From: Streptomyces musisoli
Lineage (GTDB): Bacteria > Actinomycetota > Actinomycetes > Streptomycetales > Streptomycetaceae
Direction: 5' to 3'
DNA length: 62,058 nucleotides
NCBI RefSeq assembly: GCF_016741855.1
Contig: NZ_JAERRH010000028.1
Span: 1-62,058 of the forward strand
The position numbers and the translations under genes were made by a program. Every line of letters starts with the position of its first letter. The first letter of the stretch is position 1. The notes beneath the pieces were generated by a model, which did no database searches, was not told the origin of the DNA, and saw only the letters and a list, made by a program, of their open reading frames with translations. Positions 48,349 to 57,745 of the stretch are shown here, one piece after another.

Positions 48349-50478
48349 ATGACGACCGAGGCTGACTCCTTCCCCCGTCGGCACGCCCGGACCCAGCGGT
48401 TCACGCTCGGCGCGCCGCGTGCGTTCACCGTGGCACCCGACGGTTCGCGTGTCGCTTTCCTGCGTTCCGGCTCCGGCACCGACCGGGCCAACTCCCTGTG
48501 GGTACTGGATCTTCCGGAGGGCACCGAGCGCCTGGCGGCCGACCCCGGCACCCTCCTCCAGGGCGCCTCCGAAGAACTCCCGCCCGAGGAGCGGGCCCGC
48601 CGCGAGCGCAGCCGCGAGGGCGGCGCCGGCATCGTCGGCTACGCCACCGACGGCGCCGTGGAGTTGGCGTCTTTCGCCTTGTCAGGGCGGCTTTTCACGG
48701 CGGAGCTGCGGGCCGGCACGGCGCGTGAACTCCCCGTTCCGGGGCCGGTGATCGATCCGCGTCCGTCCCCCGACGGCCGACATGTCGCATACGTCTGCGG
48801 GGGTGCGCTGCGGGTGGTGGGCGCCGAGGGCGGCGGCGACCGGGCGCTGGCCGAGCCGGAGTCGGCGGAGGCCGGCTACGGTCTCGCGGAGTTCATCGCG
48901 GCCGAGGAGATGGGCCGCTCGCGGGGCTTCTGGTGGGCGCCGCGGTCGGACCGGCTGCTCGTGGCGCGCGTGGACGACACGCCGGTACGGCAGTGGTGGA
49001 TCTCGGATCCGGCCCGCCCCGAGCGTGAGCCAAGTAACGTCAGGTACCCCGCGGCGGGCACACCGAACGCGGAGGTGCGACTGTTCGTCATCGGCCTCGA
49101 CGGGGAGCGCACGGAGGTCGCGTGGGACCGGGCACGCTATCCGTATCTGGCGCGTGTGCACTGGTCAGCCGCGGGTGCGCCGCTGCTGCTGGTGCAGGCG
49201 CGGGATCAGCGCAGCCAGCTGTTCCTGGCGGTGGACCCGGACACGGGGACCACCCGGATGGTGCACGCGGATGAAGATCCAAGTTGGCTTGAACTGTTCG
49301 CCGGAGTGCCCTGCTGGAGCCCGTCCGGGCAGCTCGTCCGGATCGCGGACGAGGGTGGCGCACGGGTGCTGGCGGTCGGGGAACGGCCGCTGACCAGCGA
49401 TCAGTTGCACATCCGCGCGGTTCTGGACGTGGGTGCGGAGGACGTACTCGTTTCCGCCTCGGCGGGCGCGGAGGCCCCGGCGCCGGAGATTGGCGAAGTC
49501 CATGTGTACCGGGTGAACGAGCTGGGCGTGGAACGGCTGTCGCAGGAGCCCGGGGTGCACTCGGCGGTGCGCGCCGGAAACGTGACCGTCCTCGTGTCCG
49601 CGGCGTTGGACAGGCCCGGCACTCGTGTCCAGGTGCTGAGTGACGGAAAACCGGCGGCGACTGTCCGGTCGTACGCCGAAGATCCCGGTTTGTCCCCGCG
49701 GGTGACGCTCACCGAGGGGGGCGCACGCCAAATTCCGTGCGCCGTGCTTATGCCACGGGACTACCACGGGGACACTCCCCTGCCGGTCCTCCTGGACCCC
49801 TACGGCGGCCCCCACGGCCAGCGGGTGGTGGCCGCGCACAACGCTCACCTCACCTCCCAGTGGTTCGCCGACCAGGGCTTCGCGGTGATCGTCGCCGACG
49901 GCCGGGGCACCCCGGGCCGCTCGCCGGCCTGGGAGAAGGCGATCCGGGACGACGTGGCGGCCGTGGTGCTCCAGGACCAGGTCGACGCGCTGCACGCGCT
50001 CGCCGAGCGGTATCCGCTGGACCTGGGCCGGGTGGCGATCCGGGGCTGGTCCTTCGGCGGCTACCTGGCGGCGCTGGCGGTGCTGCGCCGGCCGGACGTC
50101 TTCCACGCGGCGGTGGTCGGCGCACCCGTGACCGACCTGCGGCTGTACGACACCCACTACCAGGAGCGCTACCTCGGCGACCCGAGCGAGCAGCCGGAGA
50201 TCTACCGCCGCAACTCGGTGATCGACGACGCGGGCCTGGTCGAGGCGGCCGAGCCGCACCGCCCGATGATGGTCGTCCACGGGCTGGCGGACGACAACGT
50301 GGTCGTCGCCCACTCCCTGCGGCTGTCCTCGGCCCTGCTGGCCGCCGGCCGCCCGCACGAGGTGCTGCCCCTGTCCGGAGTGACCCACATGACCCCGCAG
50401 GAGACCGTCGCGGAGAACCTGCTGCGGCTTCAGCTGGACTTCCTCCGGCGCTCCCTCCCCCCGGCCGGTCGCCCGTGA
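48349..50478 (+). CDS. S9-family dipeptidyl peptidase
   Basis: A 709-residue prolyl-oligopeptidase-type serine peptidase. The N-terminal half is a beta-propeller of the DPP IV type (FTVAPDGSRVAFLRSGSG; GFWWAPRSDRLLVARVDDTPV). The C-terminal alpha/beta hydrolase has the nucleophile GWSFGGYL, an acid in VHGLADDNV and the His in SGVTHMTP. It has no signal peptide, so it cleaves imported dipeptides from peptides in the cytosol. This suits its position next to two peptide importers. The ATG at 48349 has CAATAT ten bases upstream as a possible -10, so a leaderless mRNA is possible. Confidence 0.9.
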   Translation: MTTEADSFPRRHARTQRFTLGAPRAFTVAPDGSRVAFLRSGSGTDRANSLWVLDLPEGTERLAADPGTLLQGASEELPPEERARRERSREGGAGIVGYATDGAVELASFALSGRLFTAELRAGTARELPVPGPVIDPRPSPDGRHVAYVCGGALRVVGAEGGGDRALAEPESAEAGYGLAEFIAAEEMGRSRGFWWAPRSDRLLVARVDDTPVRQWWISDPARPEREPSNVRYPAAGTPNAEVRLFVIGLDGERTEVAWDRARYPYLARVHWSAAGAPLLLVQARDQRSQLFLAVDPDTGTTRMVHADEDPSWLELFAGVPCWSPSGQLVRIADEGGARVLAVGERPLTSDQLHIRAVLDVGAEDVLVSASAGAEAPAPEIGEVHVYRVNELGVERLSQEPGVHSAVRAGNVTVLVSAALDRPGTRVQVLSDGKPAATVRSYAEDPGLSPRVTLTEGGARQIPCAVLMPRDYHGDTPLPVLLDPYGGPHGQRVVAAHNAHLTSQWFADQGFAVIVADGRGTPGRSPAWEKAIRDDVAAVVLQDQVDALHALAERYPLDLGRVAIRGWSFGGYLAALAVLRRPDVFHAAVVGAPVTDLRLYDTHYQERYLGDPSEQPEIYRRNSVIDDAGLVEAAEPHRPMMVVHGLADDNVVVAHSLRLSSALLAAGRPHEVLPLSGVTHMTPQETVAENLLRLQLDFLRRSLPPAGRP

Positions 50479-50588
50479 ACTGCGTTAACACGCAGGCAAC
50501 TTCGCGGAAGCGGCACCGATATACGGACAGGGAAGGCTGAACTCCGTACGGCCGTGCGGGTGCCGTAGACGGGCCGGGGTGCACCATG

Positions 50589-51665
50589 TCACCTCGGCCC
50601 GTCGCCGTTCACCCCGTGCTCCCGCGGCGGGGCGGGCGTGATCGGCACGGCCTCCTCCGCGAAGTGGCACGCCGAGGGGTGGGCCGCGGGGCCGGGCGTG
50701 GCGCGGAAGGCGGCGGGCACCGCCAGGAGCGGCACCTCCCGGGCGCAGCGCGGCTGGGCCTTCCAGCAGCGGGTGCGGAAGCGGCAGCCCGAGGGGATAT
50801 CCACCGGCGACGGCACGTCGCCGGTGAGGATGATCCGCTCGCGGTGCGCGCGGCCCTCCGGGTCGGGCACCGGCACGGCGGAGAGCAGGGCCTGGGTGTA
50901 GGGGTGGGTCGGATGGTCGTAGATCTCGGCGTCCCGGCCGATCTCCACGATCCGGCCCAGGTACATGACCCCGACCCGGTCCGAGATGTGCCGCACGACC
51001 GACAGGTCGTGCGCGATGAAGACGTACGACAGGTCGAACTCCGACTGGAGCCGGTCCAGCAGGTTGATCACCTGAGCCTGCACCGAGACGTCCAGCGCCG
51101 ACACCGGTTCGTCGGCGACGATGACCTCGGGGCGCAGCGCCAGGCCCCGGGCGATGCCGATGCGCTGGCGCTGGCCGCCGGAGAACTGGTGGGGATAGCG
51201 GTTGACGTACTCCGGGTCCAGGCCGACCACGTCCAGCAGCTCCTGGACCCTGCGGCGGCGGTCGCCCTTGGGCGCGGCCTCGGGGTGGATCTCGTACGGC
51301 TCCCCGACGATGTCGCCGACCGTCATCCGGGGGTTGAGCGAGGTGTACGGGTCCTGGAAGACCATCTGGATGTTGCGGCGCACGGCCTTCAGGGCCCTGC
51401 CGGACAGTCCGGTGATGTCCTCGCCCTTGAAGCGGATGGAGCCGGCCGTGGGGCGCTCCAGGCTGCACAGCAGCTTGGCGACCGTCGACTTGCCGCAGCC
51501 CGACTCGCCCACGAGGCCGAGGGTTTCGCCCCGGCCGAGCGTGAAGTCGACGCCGTCAACCGCCTTCACCGCGCCGATCTGCTTCTTGAACAGGATGCCG
51601 CGGGTCAGCGGGTAGTGCTTGACGAGGCCGCCGACTTCCAGGATCGGCTCAGTGGTCGGGGCCAT
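50589..51665 (-). CDS. Oligopeptide ABC importer ATPase (OppF/DppF-like)
   Basis: A 358-residue ATPase: Walker A GESGCGKST, signature FSGGQRQRIGIARGLAL, Walker B EVIVADEPVSALD, switch His in FIAHDLSVV. The oligopeptide C-terminal domain carries the Cys motif GCRFRTRCWKAQPRC, which in the family binds an Fe-S cluster. It is the last gene of the five-gene importer operon, overlapping the upstream ATPase gene by 17 bases. Confidence 0.92.
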   Translation of the reverse strand: MAPTTEPILEVGGLVKHYPLTRGILFKKQIGAVKAVDGVDFTLGRGETLGLVGESGCGKSTVAKLLCSLERPTAGSIRFKGEDITGLSGRALKAVRRNIQMVFQDPYTSLNPRMTVGDIVGEPYEIHPEAAPKGDRRRRVQELLDVVGLDPEYVNRYPHQFSGGQRQRIGIARGLALRPEVIVADEPVSALDVSVQAQVINLLDRLQSEFDLSYVFIAHDLSVVRHISDRVGVMYLGRIVEIGRDAEIYDHPTHPYTQALLSAVPVPDPEGRAHRERIILTGDVPSPVDIPSGCRFRTRCWKAQPRCAREVPLLAVPAAFRATPGPAAHPSACHFAEEAVPITPAPPREHGVNGDGPR

Positions 51666-52632
51666 GCAGGCACTCCCTCCAGAAGTGGCAGGCGCTGCCC
51701 CGTCCGTCGGACACCGCGTACAGCGGGGGCTCGTCGGTGCGGCAGACGTCCTGGGCCATCGGGCAGCGGGGGTGGAAGGAGCAGCCCGGCGGGATGCGCG
51801 TCAGGTTCGGCGGGATGCCCCTGATGGCGTACAGCTCCCGTCCCTTGCGGTCCAGGCGGGGCACGGAATCCAGCAGTCCGCGGGTGTAGGGGTGTGCCGG
51901 GGCCTTGTAGAGGTCGTGCACGGGCGCCGACTCGACGATCTTCCCGGCGTACATCACCACGATCCGGTCGGCGACGTCCGCGACCACCCCGAGGTCGTGG
52001 GTGATCAGGATCAGTCCCATGCGGTACTCGCGCTGCAACTCCGCGAGCAGATCCATGACCTGGGCCTGGACGGTGACGTCCAGGGCGGTGGTCGGCTCGT
52101 CGGCGATGATGAGCGCCGGTTCCAGGGACAGCGCCATGGCGATCATGATCCGCTGGCGCATGCCGCCGGAGAACTGGTGGGGGTAGTCCCGCACCCGCTG
52201 CGCCGCCGCCGGGATGCGCACCCGGTCCATCAGCTCGACGGCCCGCGCCCGCGCGTCCTTGCGGGACATCCCGCGGTGCACGACGAACATCTCCCCCAGC
52301 TGGTCGCCGACGGAGAGCACCGGGTTGAGGGCCGACAGCGCGTCCTGGAAGATCATCGCCATTCCGGCGCCCCGGATCCTGCGCCGTTCCTGCTCCTTCA
52401 GCGTCAGCAGGTCCTGCCCGCGGAACAGGATCCGGCCGGCGGTGATCCGGCCCGGCGGCGTGTCCAGGATGCCCATCACGGCCTGCGCGGTGACGGACTT
52501 GCCCGACCCGGACTCGCCGAGCACGGCCAGCGTCTCCCCCGCGTCCACCGCGTAGTCCACCCCGTTGACGGCATGGGTGATCCCGTCCCGGGTGCGGAAC
52601 TCCACGTGCAGGTCCCGTACGTCGAGCAGCAC
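51649..52632 (-). CDS. Oligopeptide ABC importer ATPase (OppD/DppD-like)
   Basis: A 327-residue ATPase: Walker A GESGSGKSV, signature FSGGMRQRIMIAMALSL, Walker B LIIADEPTTALD, switch His in LITHDLGVV, and the C-terminal GCSFHPRCPMAQDVC Fe-S-type motif. The GTG start at 52632 has GAGGTGA seven bases upstream. It pairs with the OppF-like protein; each has its own nucleotide site. Confidence 0.92.
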   Translation of the reverse strand: MLLDVRDLHVEFRTRDGITHAVNGVDYAVDAGETLAVLGESGSGKSVTAQAVMGILDTPPGRITAGRILFRGQDLLTLKEQERRRIRGAGMAMIFQDALSALNPVLSVGDQLGEMFVVHRGMSRKDARARAVELMDRVRIPAAAQRVRDYPHQFSGGMRQRIMIAMALSLEPALIIADEPTTALDVTVQAQVMDLLAELQREYRMGLILITHDLGVVADVADRIVVMYAGKIVESAPVHDLYKAPAHPYTRGLLDSVPRLDRKGRELYAIRGIPPNLTRIPPGCSFHPRCPMAQDVCRTDEPPLYAVSDGRGSACHFWRECLHGPDH

Positions 52633-52639
52633 GGCACCA

Positions 52640-53620
52640 TCACCTCAGCTTCGGGTCGAGGGCGTCGCGGACCGCGTCGCCGAGCATGATGAAGGCCAGG
52701 ACCGTGAGGGCGAGGGCGCCCGCGGGCCACAGCAGGGCGTGCGGCGCGTTGCGGATGTAGGGGGAGGCGGCGGAGATGTCGATGCCCCAGGAGACGCTGG
52801 GCGGTTTGAGGCCGACTCCGAGGTAGGACAGGGTCGCCTCCAGGGCGATGTACGTGCCGAGCGCGATGGTCGCGACGACGATCACGGGCGCCACGGCGTT
52901 CGGGGCGATGTGCCGGAGCAGGATGCGGGAGTCGGAGGCGCCCAGGGCGCGGGCGGCCTGGACGTAGTCGTTCTGCTTGGCGGTGATGACCGCGCCGCGG
53001 GCGATCCGGGAGATCTGGGGCCAGCCGAGCAGCACCATGAACCCGACGACCGGCCAGACCGTATTGGAGGTCACGACGGAGAGGAGGACGAGACCGCCGA
53101 GGACGACCGGGATGGCGAAGAAGATGTCGGTGAGCCGGGAGAGCAGCGAGTCCCAGGTGCCGCCGAAGTAGCCCGCGAGTCCGCCGAGCACCGACCCGAG
53201 CAGGGCCACGCCGAGCGTGGCGCACAGGCCGACCGTGACGGACGCACGGGCGCCGTAGACGGTGCGCGTGTAGACGTTGCAGCCCTGCCCGTCGTACCCG
53301 AAGGGGGCGCCCGGCCCCGGGCCGTCCTGGGACTTGGCCAGGTCGCACGTCAGGGGGGAGCCGGAGGCGATCGCCGAGGGCCACAGGGAGATGAAGACCA
53401 GGAAGAGGATGACCAGCGCGGAGAGCAGGAAGACCGGGTTGCGGCGCAGGTCCCGCCAGGCGTCCGACCACAGGGAGCGGGGCCTGCCCGCGGGGCCCGT
53501 GCCCGGCGGTCCGCCGGGGGCCCGCTCCAGGGTGACGGCCTCGCTCGCGCCCAGGTCCATCGCGCCGCCCATGCCGGTGCCGGCGATCGCGCCCTCGGGC
53601 TGGTGCGGCTGCTCAGGCAT
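52640..53620 (-). CDS. Oligopeptide ABC importer permease (OppC/DppC-like)
   Basis: A 326-residue permease with an N-terminal cytosolic extension (residues 1-60) and six membrane segments. The EAA-loop is YVQAARALGASDSRILLRHIAPNA. OppC-type signatures near the end are ALEATLSYLGVGLKPPSVSWG and LGDAVRDALDPKLR. ATG at 53620 overlaps the DppB-like stop by eight bases; the ATPase gene starts eight bases after its stop. Confidence 0.92.
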   Translation of the reverse strand: MPEQPHQPEGAIAGTGMGGAMDLGASEAVTLERAPGGPPGTGPAGRPRSLWSDAWRDLRRNPVFLLSALVILFLVFISLWPSAIASGSPLTCDLAKSQDGPGPGAPFGYDGQGCNVYTRTVYGARASVTVGLCATLGVALLGSVLGGLAGYFGGTWDSLLSRLTDIFFAIPVVLGGLVLLSVVTSNTVWPVVGFMVLLGWPQISRIARGAVITAKQNDYVQAARALGASDSRILLRHIAPNAVAPVIVVATIALGTYIALEATLSYLGVGLKPPSVSWGIDISAASPYIRNAPHALLWPAGALALTVLAFIMLGDAVRDALDPKLR

Positions 53621-54533
53621 AGCGGATCCTCGGGTCGAGTACGGCGTAGAGCAGGTCCACGAGCAGGTTGGCGACCAGGAAGACCAGCACGAGCACGGTC
53701 ACGAAGCCGACGACCGTCTGGGTGTTCTGGCGCAGGATGCCCTGGTAGAGCTGATAGCCGACGCCGTGGATGTTGAAGATCCGCTCGGTGACGATCGCGC
53801 CGCCCATCAGCGCGCCGATGTCGGTGCCGATGAAGGTGACCACGGGGATCAGGGAGTTGCGCAGCAGGTGCCGGGTGGTGACCCGGCGGCGGGGCAGGCC
53901 CTTGGCGATCGCCGTGCGGACGTAGTCGGACCGCTTGTTCTCGGCGATGGAGGTGCGGGTCAGCCGGGTGACGTAGGCGAGCGAGACGGAGGCGAGGACA
54001 AGGCCGGGCACGATCAGCTCGTCGAGGGTGCCGTAGCGGACCGAGGGGCTGATCCACTGCCATCTGATGCCGAGCAGCAGTTGCAGCAGCAGACCGGTGA
54101 CGAAGGTGGGGACGGAGATCACGACCAGGGTGGCCAGGAGCACCCCGCTGTCGACGGGCCGGCCGCGCCGCAGTCCGGTCACGACGCCCAGCGTGACGCC
54201 GATGACGATCTCGAAGAAGATGGCCACGACGGTCAGCCGGACGGTGACGGGGAACGCCGTGGCCATCAGTTCGGTGACCGGCTGCCCGTTGAAGGCGGTG
54301 CCGAAGTCGCCGGTGAAGACCTTCCCCATGTAGGTCAGGTATTGCTGCCACAGCGGCTTGTCGAGGCCGAACTCCTTCTCCAGCTGGGCGGCCGTCGCCG
54401 GGTCGCAGGCCCGCTCCCCGCACAGACCGGCGACGGGATCGCCCATCACGTTCACCATCAGGAAGATCAGCAGCGTGGCACCGATGAACACCGGGATCAT
54501 CTGGAGCAGCCGCCGGACGACATAACGCCCCAT
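53613..54533 (-). CDS. Oligopeptide ABC importer permease (OppB/DppB-like)
   Basis: A 306-residue permease that begins MGRYVVRRLLQMIPVFIGATLLIFLM, the typical OppB start, has six membrane segments and the EAA-loop YVRTAIAKGLPRRRVTTRHLLRNSL. It ends VDLLYAVLDPRIRYA as in the family. Its start is seven bases after the stop of the binding-protein gene, so the operon is tightly packed. Confidence 0.92.
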   Translation of the reverse strand: MGRYVVRRLLQMIPVFIGATLLIFLMVNVMGDPVAGLCGERACDPATAAQLEKEFGLDKPLWQQYLTYMGKVFTGDFGTAFNGQPVTELMATAFPVTVRLTVVAIFFEIVIGVTLGVVTGLRRGRPVDSGVLLATLVVISVPTFVTGLLLQLLLGIRWQWISPSVRYGTLDELIVPGLVLASVSLAYVTRLTRTSIAENKRSDYVRTAIAKGLPRRRVTTRHLLRNSLIPVVTFIGTDIGALMGGAIVTERIFNIHGVGYQLYQGILRQNTQTVVGFVTVLVLVFLVANLLVDLLYAVLDPRIRYA

Positions 54534-54539
54534 GACGGC

Positions 54540-56171
54540 TCAGCCGACCTTGATCTCGTTGTAGACGGGGACGCTGAAGGGGTTGAGCGCCACGTGGGAG
54601 AGCCGGGCGGAGTAGCCGGCGCTGCCGTTCTGGTACCAGAGCGGGATGGCGGCCATGTTGTCCCGGACGACCTTCTCGGCCTTCTGGAAGCCGGCGACCG
54701 ACCTGGCGGTGTCCGTCTCGGCGTTGGCCAGGTCCACGAGCCGGTCGAACTCCGCGTCGGACCACTTGCCGTCGTTGGAGGAGGCGCCGGTGTAGTAGAG
54801 CGGCTGGAGGAAGTTCTGGATGAGCGGGTAGTCCATCTGCCAGCCCGCCCGGAACGGCCCGGTCATCTTGTGCTGTCCGATCTGGTTGCGGAAGTCGGCG
54901 AAGGTGCCGACGGGATTGCCGACGCAGGCCCGGTCGTTGCCGAGGGCGTTGTTGATGGAGTTGCACACGGCGTCCACCCACTGTCTGTGCGAACCCGAGT
55001 CCGCGTTGTACGTGATCTTCACCTGCCCGCCGGGGATCCCGCCGCCCTCCTTGATCAGCTGCTTCGCCCGGACGGGGTCGTAGTCACAGGCGCTGCCGCA
55101 CAGGCCGGCCTTGAAGCCGCCCCCGGGGCCGAGGACCGGGGAGGTCCAGTCGGTGGCCGGGGTCCTGGTCCCGCGGAAGATGGTGTCGGTGATCTGCCTG
55201 CGGTTGATCGCCATGGACAGACCGGTGCGGACCTTCTCCGAGCCCGGCCGGTTCCAGGCCTTGTCGTAGTAGGGGAAGGCGAGGGTCTGGATGATGCCCG
55301 CGGGGGTGTTGATGTAGCGGTCGCCCAGGTCGCCCTCGACGTTCTTCAGCTGCGCGGCGGGGATGTCGTCGACGAGGTCGAGGTTGCCGGCCAGGAGGTC
55401 GGTGTAGGCGGTGTTGCTGTCGGTGTAGACCATGAGGGTCACGCCGGCGTTCCGCGCCCTGTCCGGGCCGGGGTAGCCGTCCCACTTCCTCAGGTACATC
55501 TGTGAGCCCCTCGTATAGGACTCGATGGTGTAGGGGCCGTTGCCGACCGGCTTCTTCACCCAGGCCGCGTGGTCGGTGAAGAAGGCTCGGGGCAGCGGGG
55601 CGAAGGCCGCGTAGCCGAGGGTGTCGGGGAAGCCGGAGAACGTCTGGTTCAGCTTCACGGTGAAGGTGTGGTCGTCGACCACCTTCAGACCGGACAGGGT
55701 GTCGGCGCTCTGGGTGCCGCTGTCGGGGTGGACCTTGTCGTAGCCGTCGATGTAGCCGAAGAAGTAGGCGTTCTTCTGGTTGTTCCGCAGGCTCGCCCCG
55801 TAGTTCCAGGCGTCCACGAAGGACCGGGCGGTCACCTTCTCGCCGTCGGAGAAGGTCCAGCCCTTCTTGATCCTGACGGTGAAGTTCCGCGAGTCCTCGG
55901 TCTCGATGGACCGGGCGAGCCAGTCCTGGGCCCTGCCGGTCCTCGGGTCGTACTTCTTCAGGCCCCGGAAGATCATGTCGAGGACCTTGCCGCCCTGCAC
56001 CTCGTTGGTGTTGGCCGGCTCCAGCGGGTTCTGCGGATCACCCCAGGAGGAACTGAGCACGGCGCCGCCGTTGCCGCCGCCGGTGGAGCCGAAGATCACC
56101 CCGCAGCCCGTGGCCGTGAGCGCCATCGCCGTCGCACCGGCGACCCATCGGAAGCGGGTGATGCCACGCAT
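54540..56171 (-). CDS. Oligopeptide ABC importer solute-binding lipoprotein
   Basis: A 543-residue lipoprotein with Sec signal and lipobox TATGC (Cys23), then the SBP_bac_5 fold: NPLEPANTNEVQGGKVLDMIFRGLKKYDPRTG, VRIKKGWTFSDGEKVTARSFVDAWNYG, DDHTFTVKLNQTFSGFPDTLGY and ALSMAINR-type LSMAINRRQITDTIF. It captures peptides outside the membrane and delivers them to the permeases. GGGAGGAGG lies seven bases before the ATG at 56171; the frame is open to 56231, but that start is poor. It is divergent from the bldK-like operon with a 467-base control region. Confidence 0.92.
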   Translation of the reverse strand: MRGITRFRWVAGATAMALTATGCGVIFGSTGGGNGGAVLSSSWGDPQNPLEPANTNEVQGGKVLDMIFRGLKKYDPRTGRAQDWLARSIETEDSRNFTVRIKKGWTFSDGEKVTARSFVDAWNYGASLRNNQKNAYFFGYIDGYDKVHPDSGTQSADTLSGLKVVDDHTFTVKLNQTFSGFPDTLGYAAFAPLPRAFFTDHAAWVKKPVGNGPYTIESYTRGSQMYLRKWDGYPGPDRARNAGVTLMVYTDSNTAYTDLLAGNLDLVDDIPAAQLKNVEGDLGDRYINTPAGIIQTLAFPYYDKAWNRPGSEKVRTGLSMAINRRQITDTIFRGTRTPATDWTSPVLGPGGGFKAGLCGSACDYDPVRAKQLIKEGGGIPGGQVKITYNADSGSHRQWVDAVCNSINNALGNDRACVGNPVGTFADFRNQIGQHKMTGPFRAGWQMDYPLIQNFLQPLYYTGASSNDGKWSDAEFDRLVDLANAETDTARSVAGFQKAEKVVRDNMAAIPLWYQNGSAGYSARLSHVALNPFSVPVYNEIKVG

Positions 56172-56638
56172 GGCGTGCCTCCTCCCTGAGCCTCGACCGA
56201 TTATCCGTCGATATCGACACATACCGCGCATAACTCACGCGCACTGCCCGATTGGGCGGCCTTTAGGGGGACACGTCATCCGAATGCAGGCACCGTCCGG
56301 ACGGCGCCCTGATGATCTTGGGCGTCGGGCGCAATAGATCTTCATGTAACGATGCCGAAACGTTGGATTGGGACGTGGCGATGTACGCATTTCGACACTC
56401 CACCGTCCGCATATCGAACTCCTTGCCCGTTTCGCGCAGTTGGTCCGATGTGAAGCACGGATTGATTACGGCGTACTACCCGCGTAGCTACGGAACAGTC
56501 AAGTACGGGCAAAGAAGGTAAAGAGACAACCAAGACGGTCGAGAATTTATTGACCTTGAATGAATTGCGTTGAAAAAGTCCGGCGTAGCCCGTAGGGGAG
56601 CGCCCTGCGGAGCCTTGACCCACAAGGCACGGAGCATC
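56172..56638. promoter_or_regulatory. Divergent control region between the two peptide importers
   Basis: A 467-base AT-rich region with no gene. On the minus side a perfect 12-bp palindrome GTCGATATCGAC (56207-56218) lies just upstream of a GATAAT -10-like hexamer (56205-56200, minus strand) for the binding-protein gene. On the plus side TTGACC (56550-56555) may be a -35 for the bldKA-like gene, but no good -10 follows. The length suggests several regulators and a long leader. Confidence 0.45.
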
Positions 56639-57667
56639 ATGACCCCCGCAACCCCTTCCCCGGCCGCCCCACTTGAGGTGACCGACGAAGACAGCGCCGC
56701 AACGGCGAAGCTCGGCACCCCCAAGGGCACCGAAAGCCGCTCTCCGGGACGGCTGGCCTGGATCCGCTTCAAGCGGGACAGGACGGGCGTCATATCCGCC
56801 TTCGTGGTGATCTTCTTCTTCGCCGTCGGTATCCTGGCGCCGCTCATAGCCAAGCTGTACGGCAAGGACCCGTACACCACCTACGGCATGAACATCCCGG
56901 GCCTGCTGAACGAGTTCAACTTCCCGATCAAGGCGAACGGCGGCATCAGCTCCGACTTCTGGTTCGGCATCGAGCCGCAGCTCGGCCGGGACGTCTTCAC
57001 CTTCCTGCTCTACGGCATCCGCAACTCGCTGCTGATCGCGACCGCCGCGGCCCTGCTGACGACCCTGCTCGGCGTCGTCGTCGGCATCACCGCCGGCTAC
57101 CTCGGCGGCAAGACGGACTACTTCGTCGGCCGCGTGATCGACATCCTGCTGGCGTTCCCGCAGACCCTCTTCTTCATCGCCTTCTGGCCGGTGGTTCTGG
57201 CGATCTTCGTCTCGCCGGAGGAGAACACCCCGGTCTGGCTGACCGTCACCAGCCTCATCCTCGTGATGACGGCCTTCGGCTGGGCCTCCATCGCCCGACT
57301 GCTGCGCGGCGAGGTCCTCGCCCTGCGCGAGCGTGAGTTCGTCGAGGCGGCCAAGATCACCGGCGCATCGCCGGCGCGGATCATCTTCAAGGAACTGCTG
57401 CCCAACCTGTGGACGCCGATCCTCATCCAGGCGACGCTGCTCCTCCCGGCCTACGTGACGGCCGAGGCGGGTCTCGCCTTCGTCGGCGTCGGCCTCACGG
57501 ACCCCACCCCCGACTGGGGCGTGATGATCCAGAACGGTGCCAAGTTCTACCAGGACGACATCACCTTCATGCTCTTCCCGGGTCTCACCATGGTGATCTT
57601 CGTGGTCGCCTTCAACCTCCTCGGTGACTCGGTCCGTGACGCCCTGGACCCCAAGACCAAACGCTGA
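56639..57667 (+). CDS. bldKA: BldKA-like oligopeptide permease
   Basis: A 342-residue OppC-type permease: cytosolic start, membrane segment TGVISAFVVIFFFAVGILAPLIA, a large extracytoplasmic loop, EAA-loop FVEAAKITGASPARIIFKELLPNL, and the end GLAFVGVGLTDPTPDWGVMIQNG..LGDSVRDALDPKTKR. The gene order permease, binding protein, permease, ATPase, ATPase is that of bldKABCDE of S. coelicolor, which imports a peptide signal needed for aerial mycelium. GGAG is four bases before the ATG at 56639. Confidence 0.88.
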   Translation: MTPATPSPAAPLEVTDEDSAATAKLGTPKGTESRSPGRLAWIRFKRDRTGVISAFVVIFFFAVGILAPLIAKLYGKDPYTTYGMNIPGLLNEFNFPIKANGGISSDFWFGIEPQLGRDVFTFLLYGIRNSLLIATAAALLTTLLGVVVGITAGYLGGKTDYFVGRVIDILLAFPQTLFFIAFWPVVLAIFVSPEENTPVWLTVTSLILVMTAFGWASIARLLRGEVLALREREFVEAAKITGASPARIIFKELLPNLWTPILIQATLLLPAYVTAEAGLAFVGVGLTDPTPDWGVMIQNGAKFYQDDITFMLFPGLTMVIFVVAFNLLGDSVRDALDPKTKR

Positions 57668-57745
57668 GCACCACCCCCGGCCGCGGCGACGGGGCCCTGC
57701 CGGGGTCACAGCACCACTTCGTTCCTTCACCAGAACAGGCCAGCC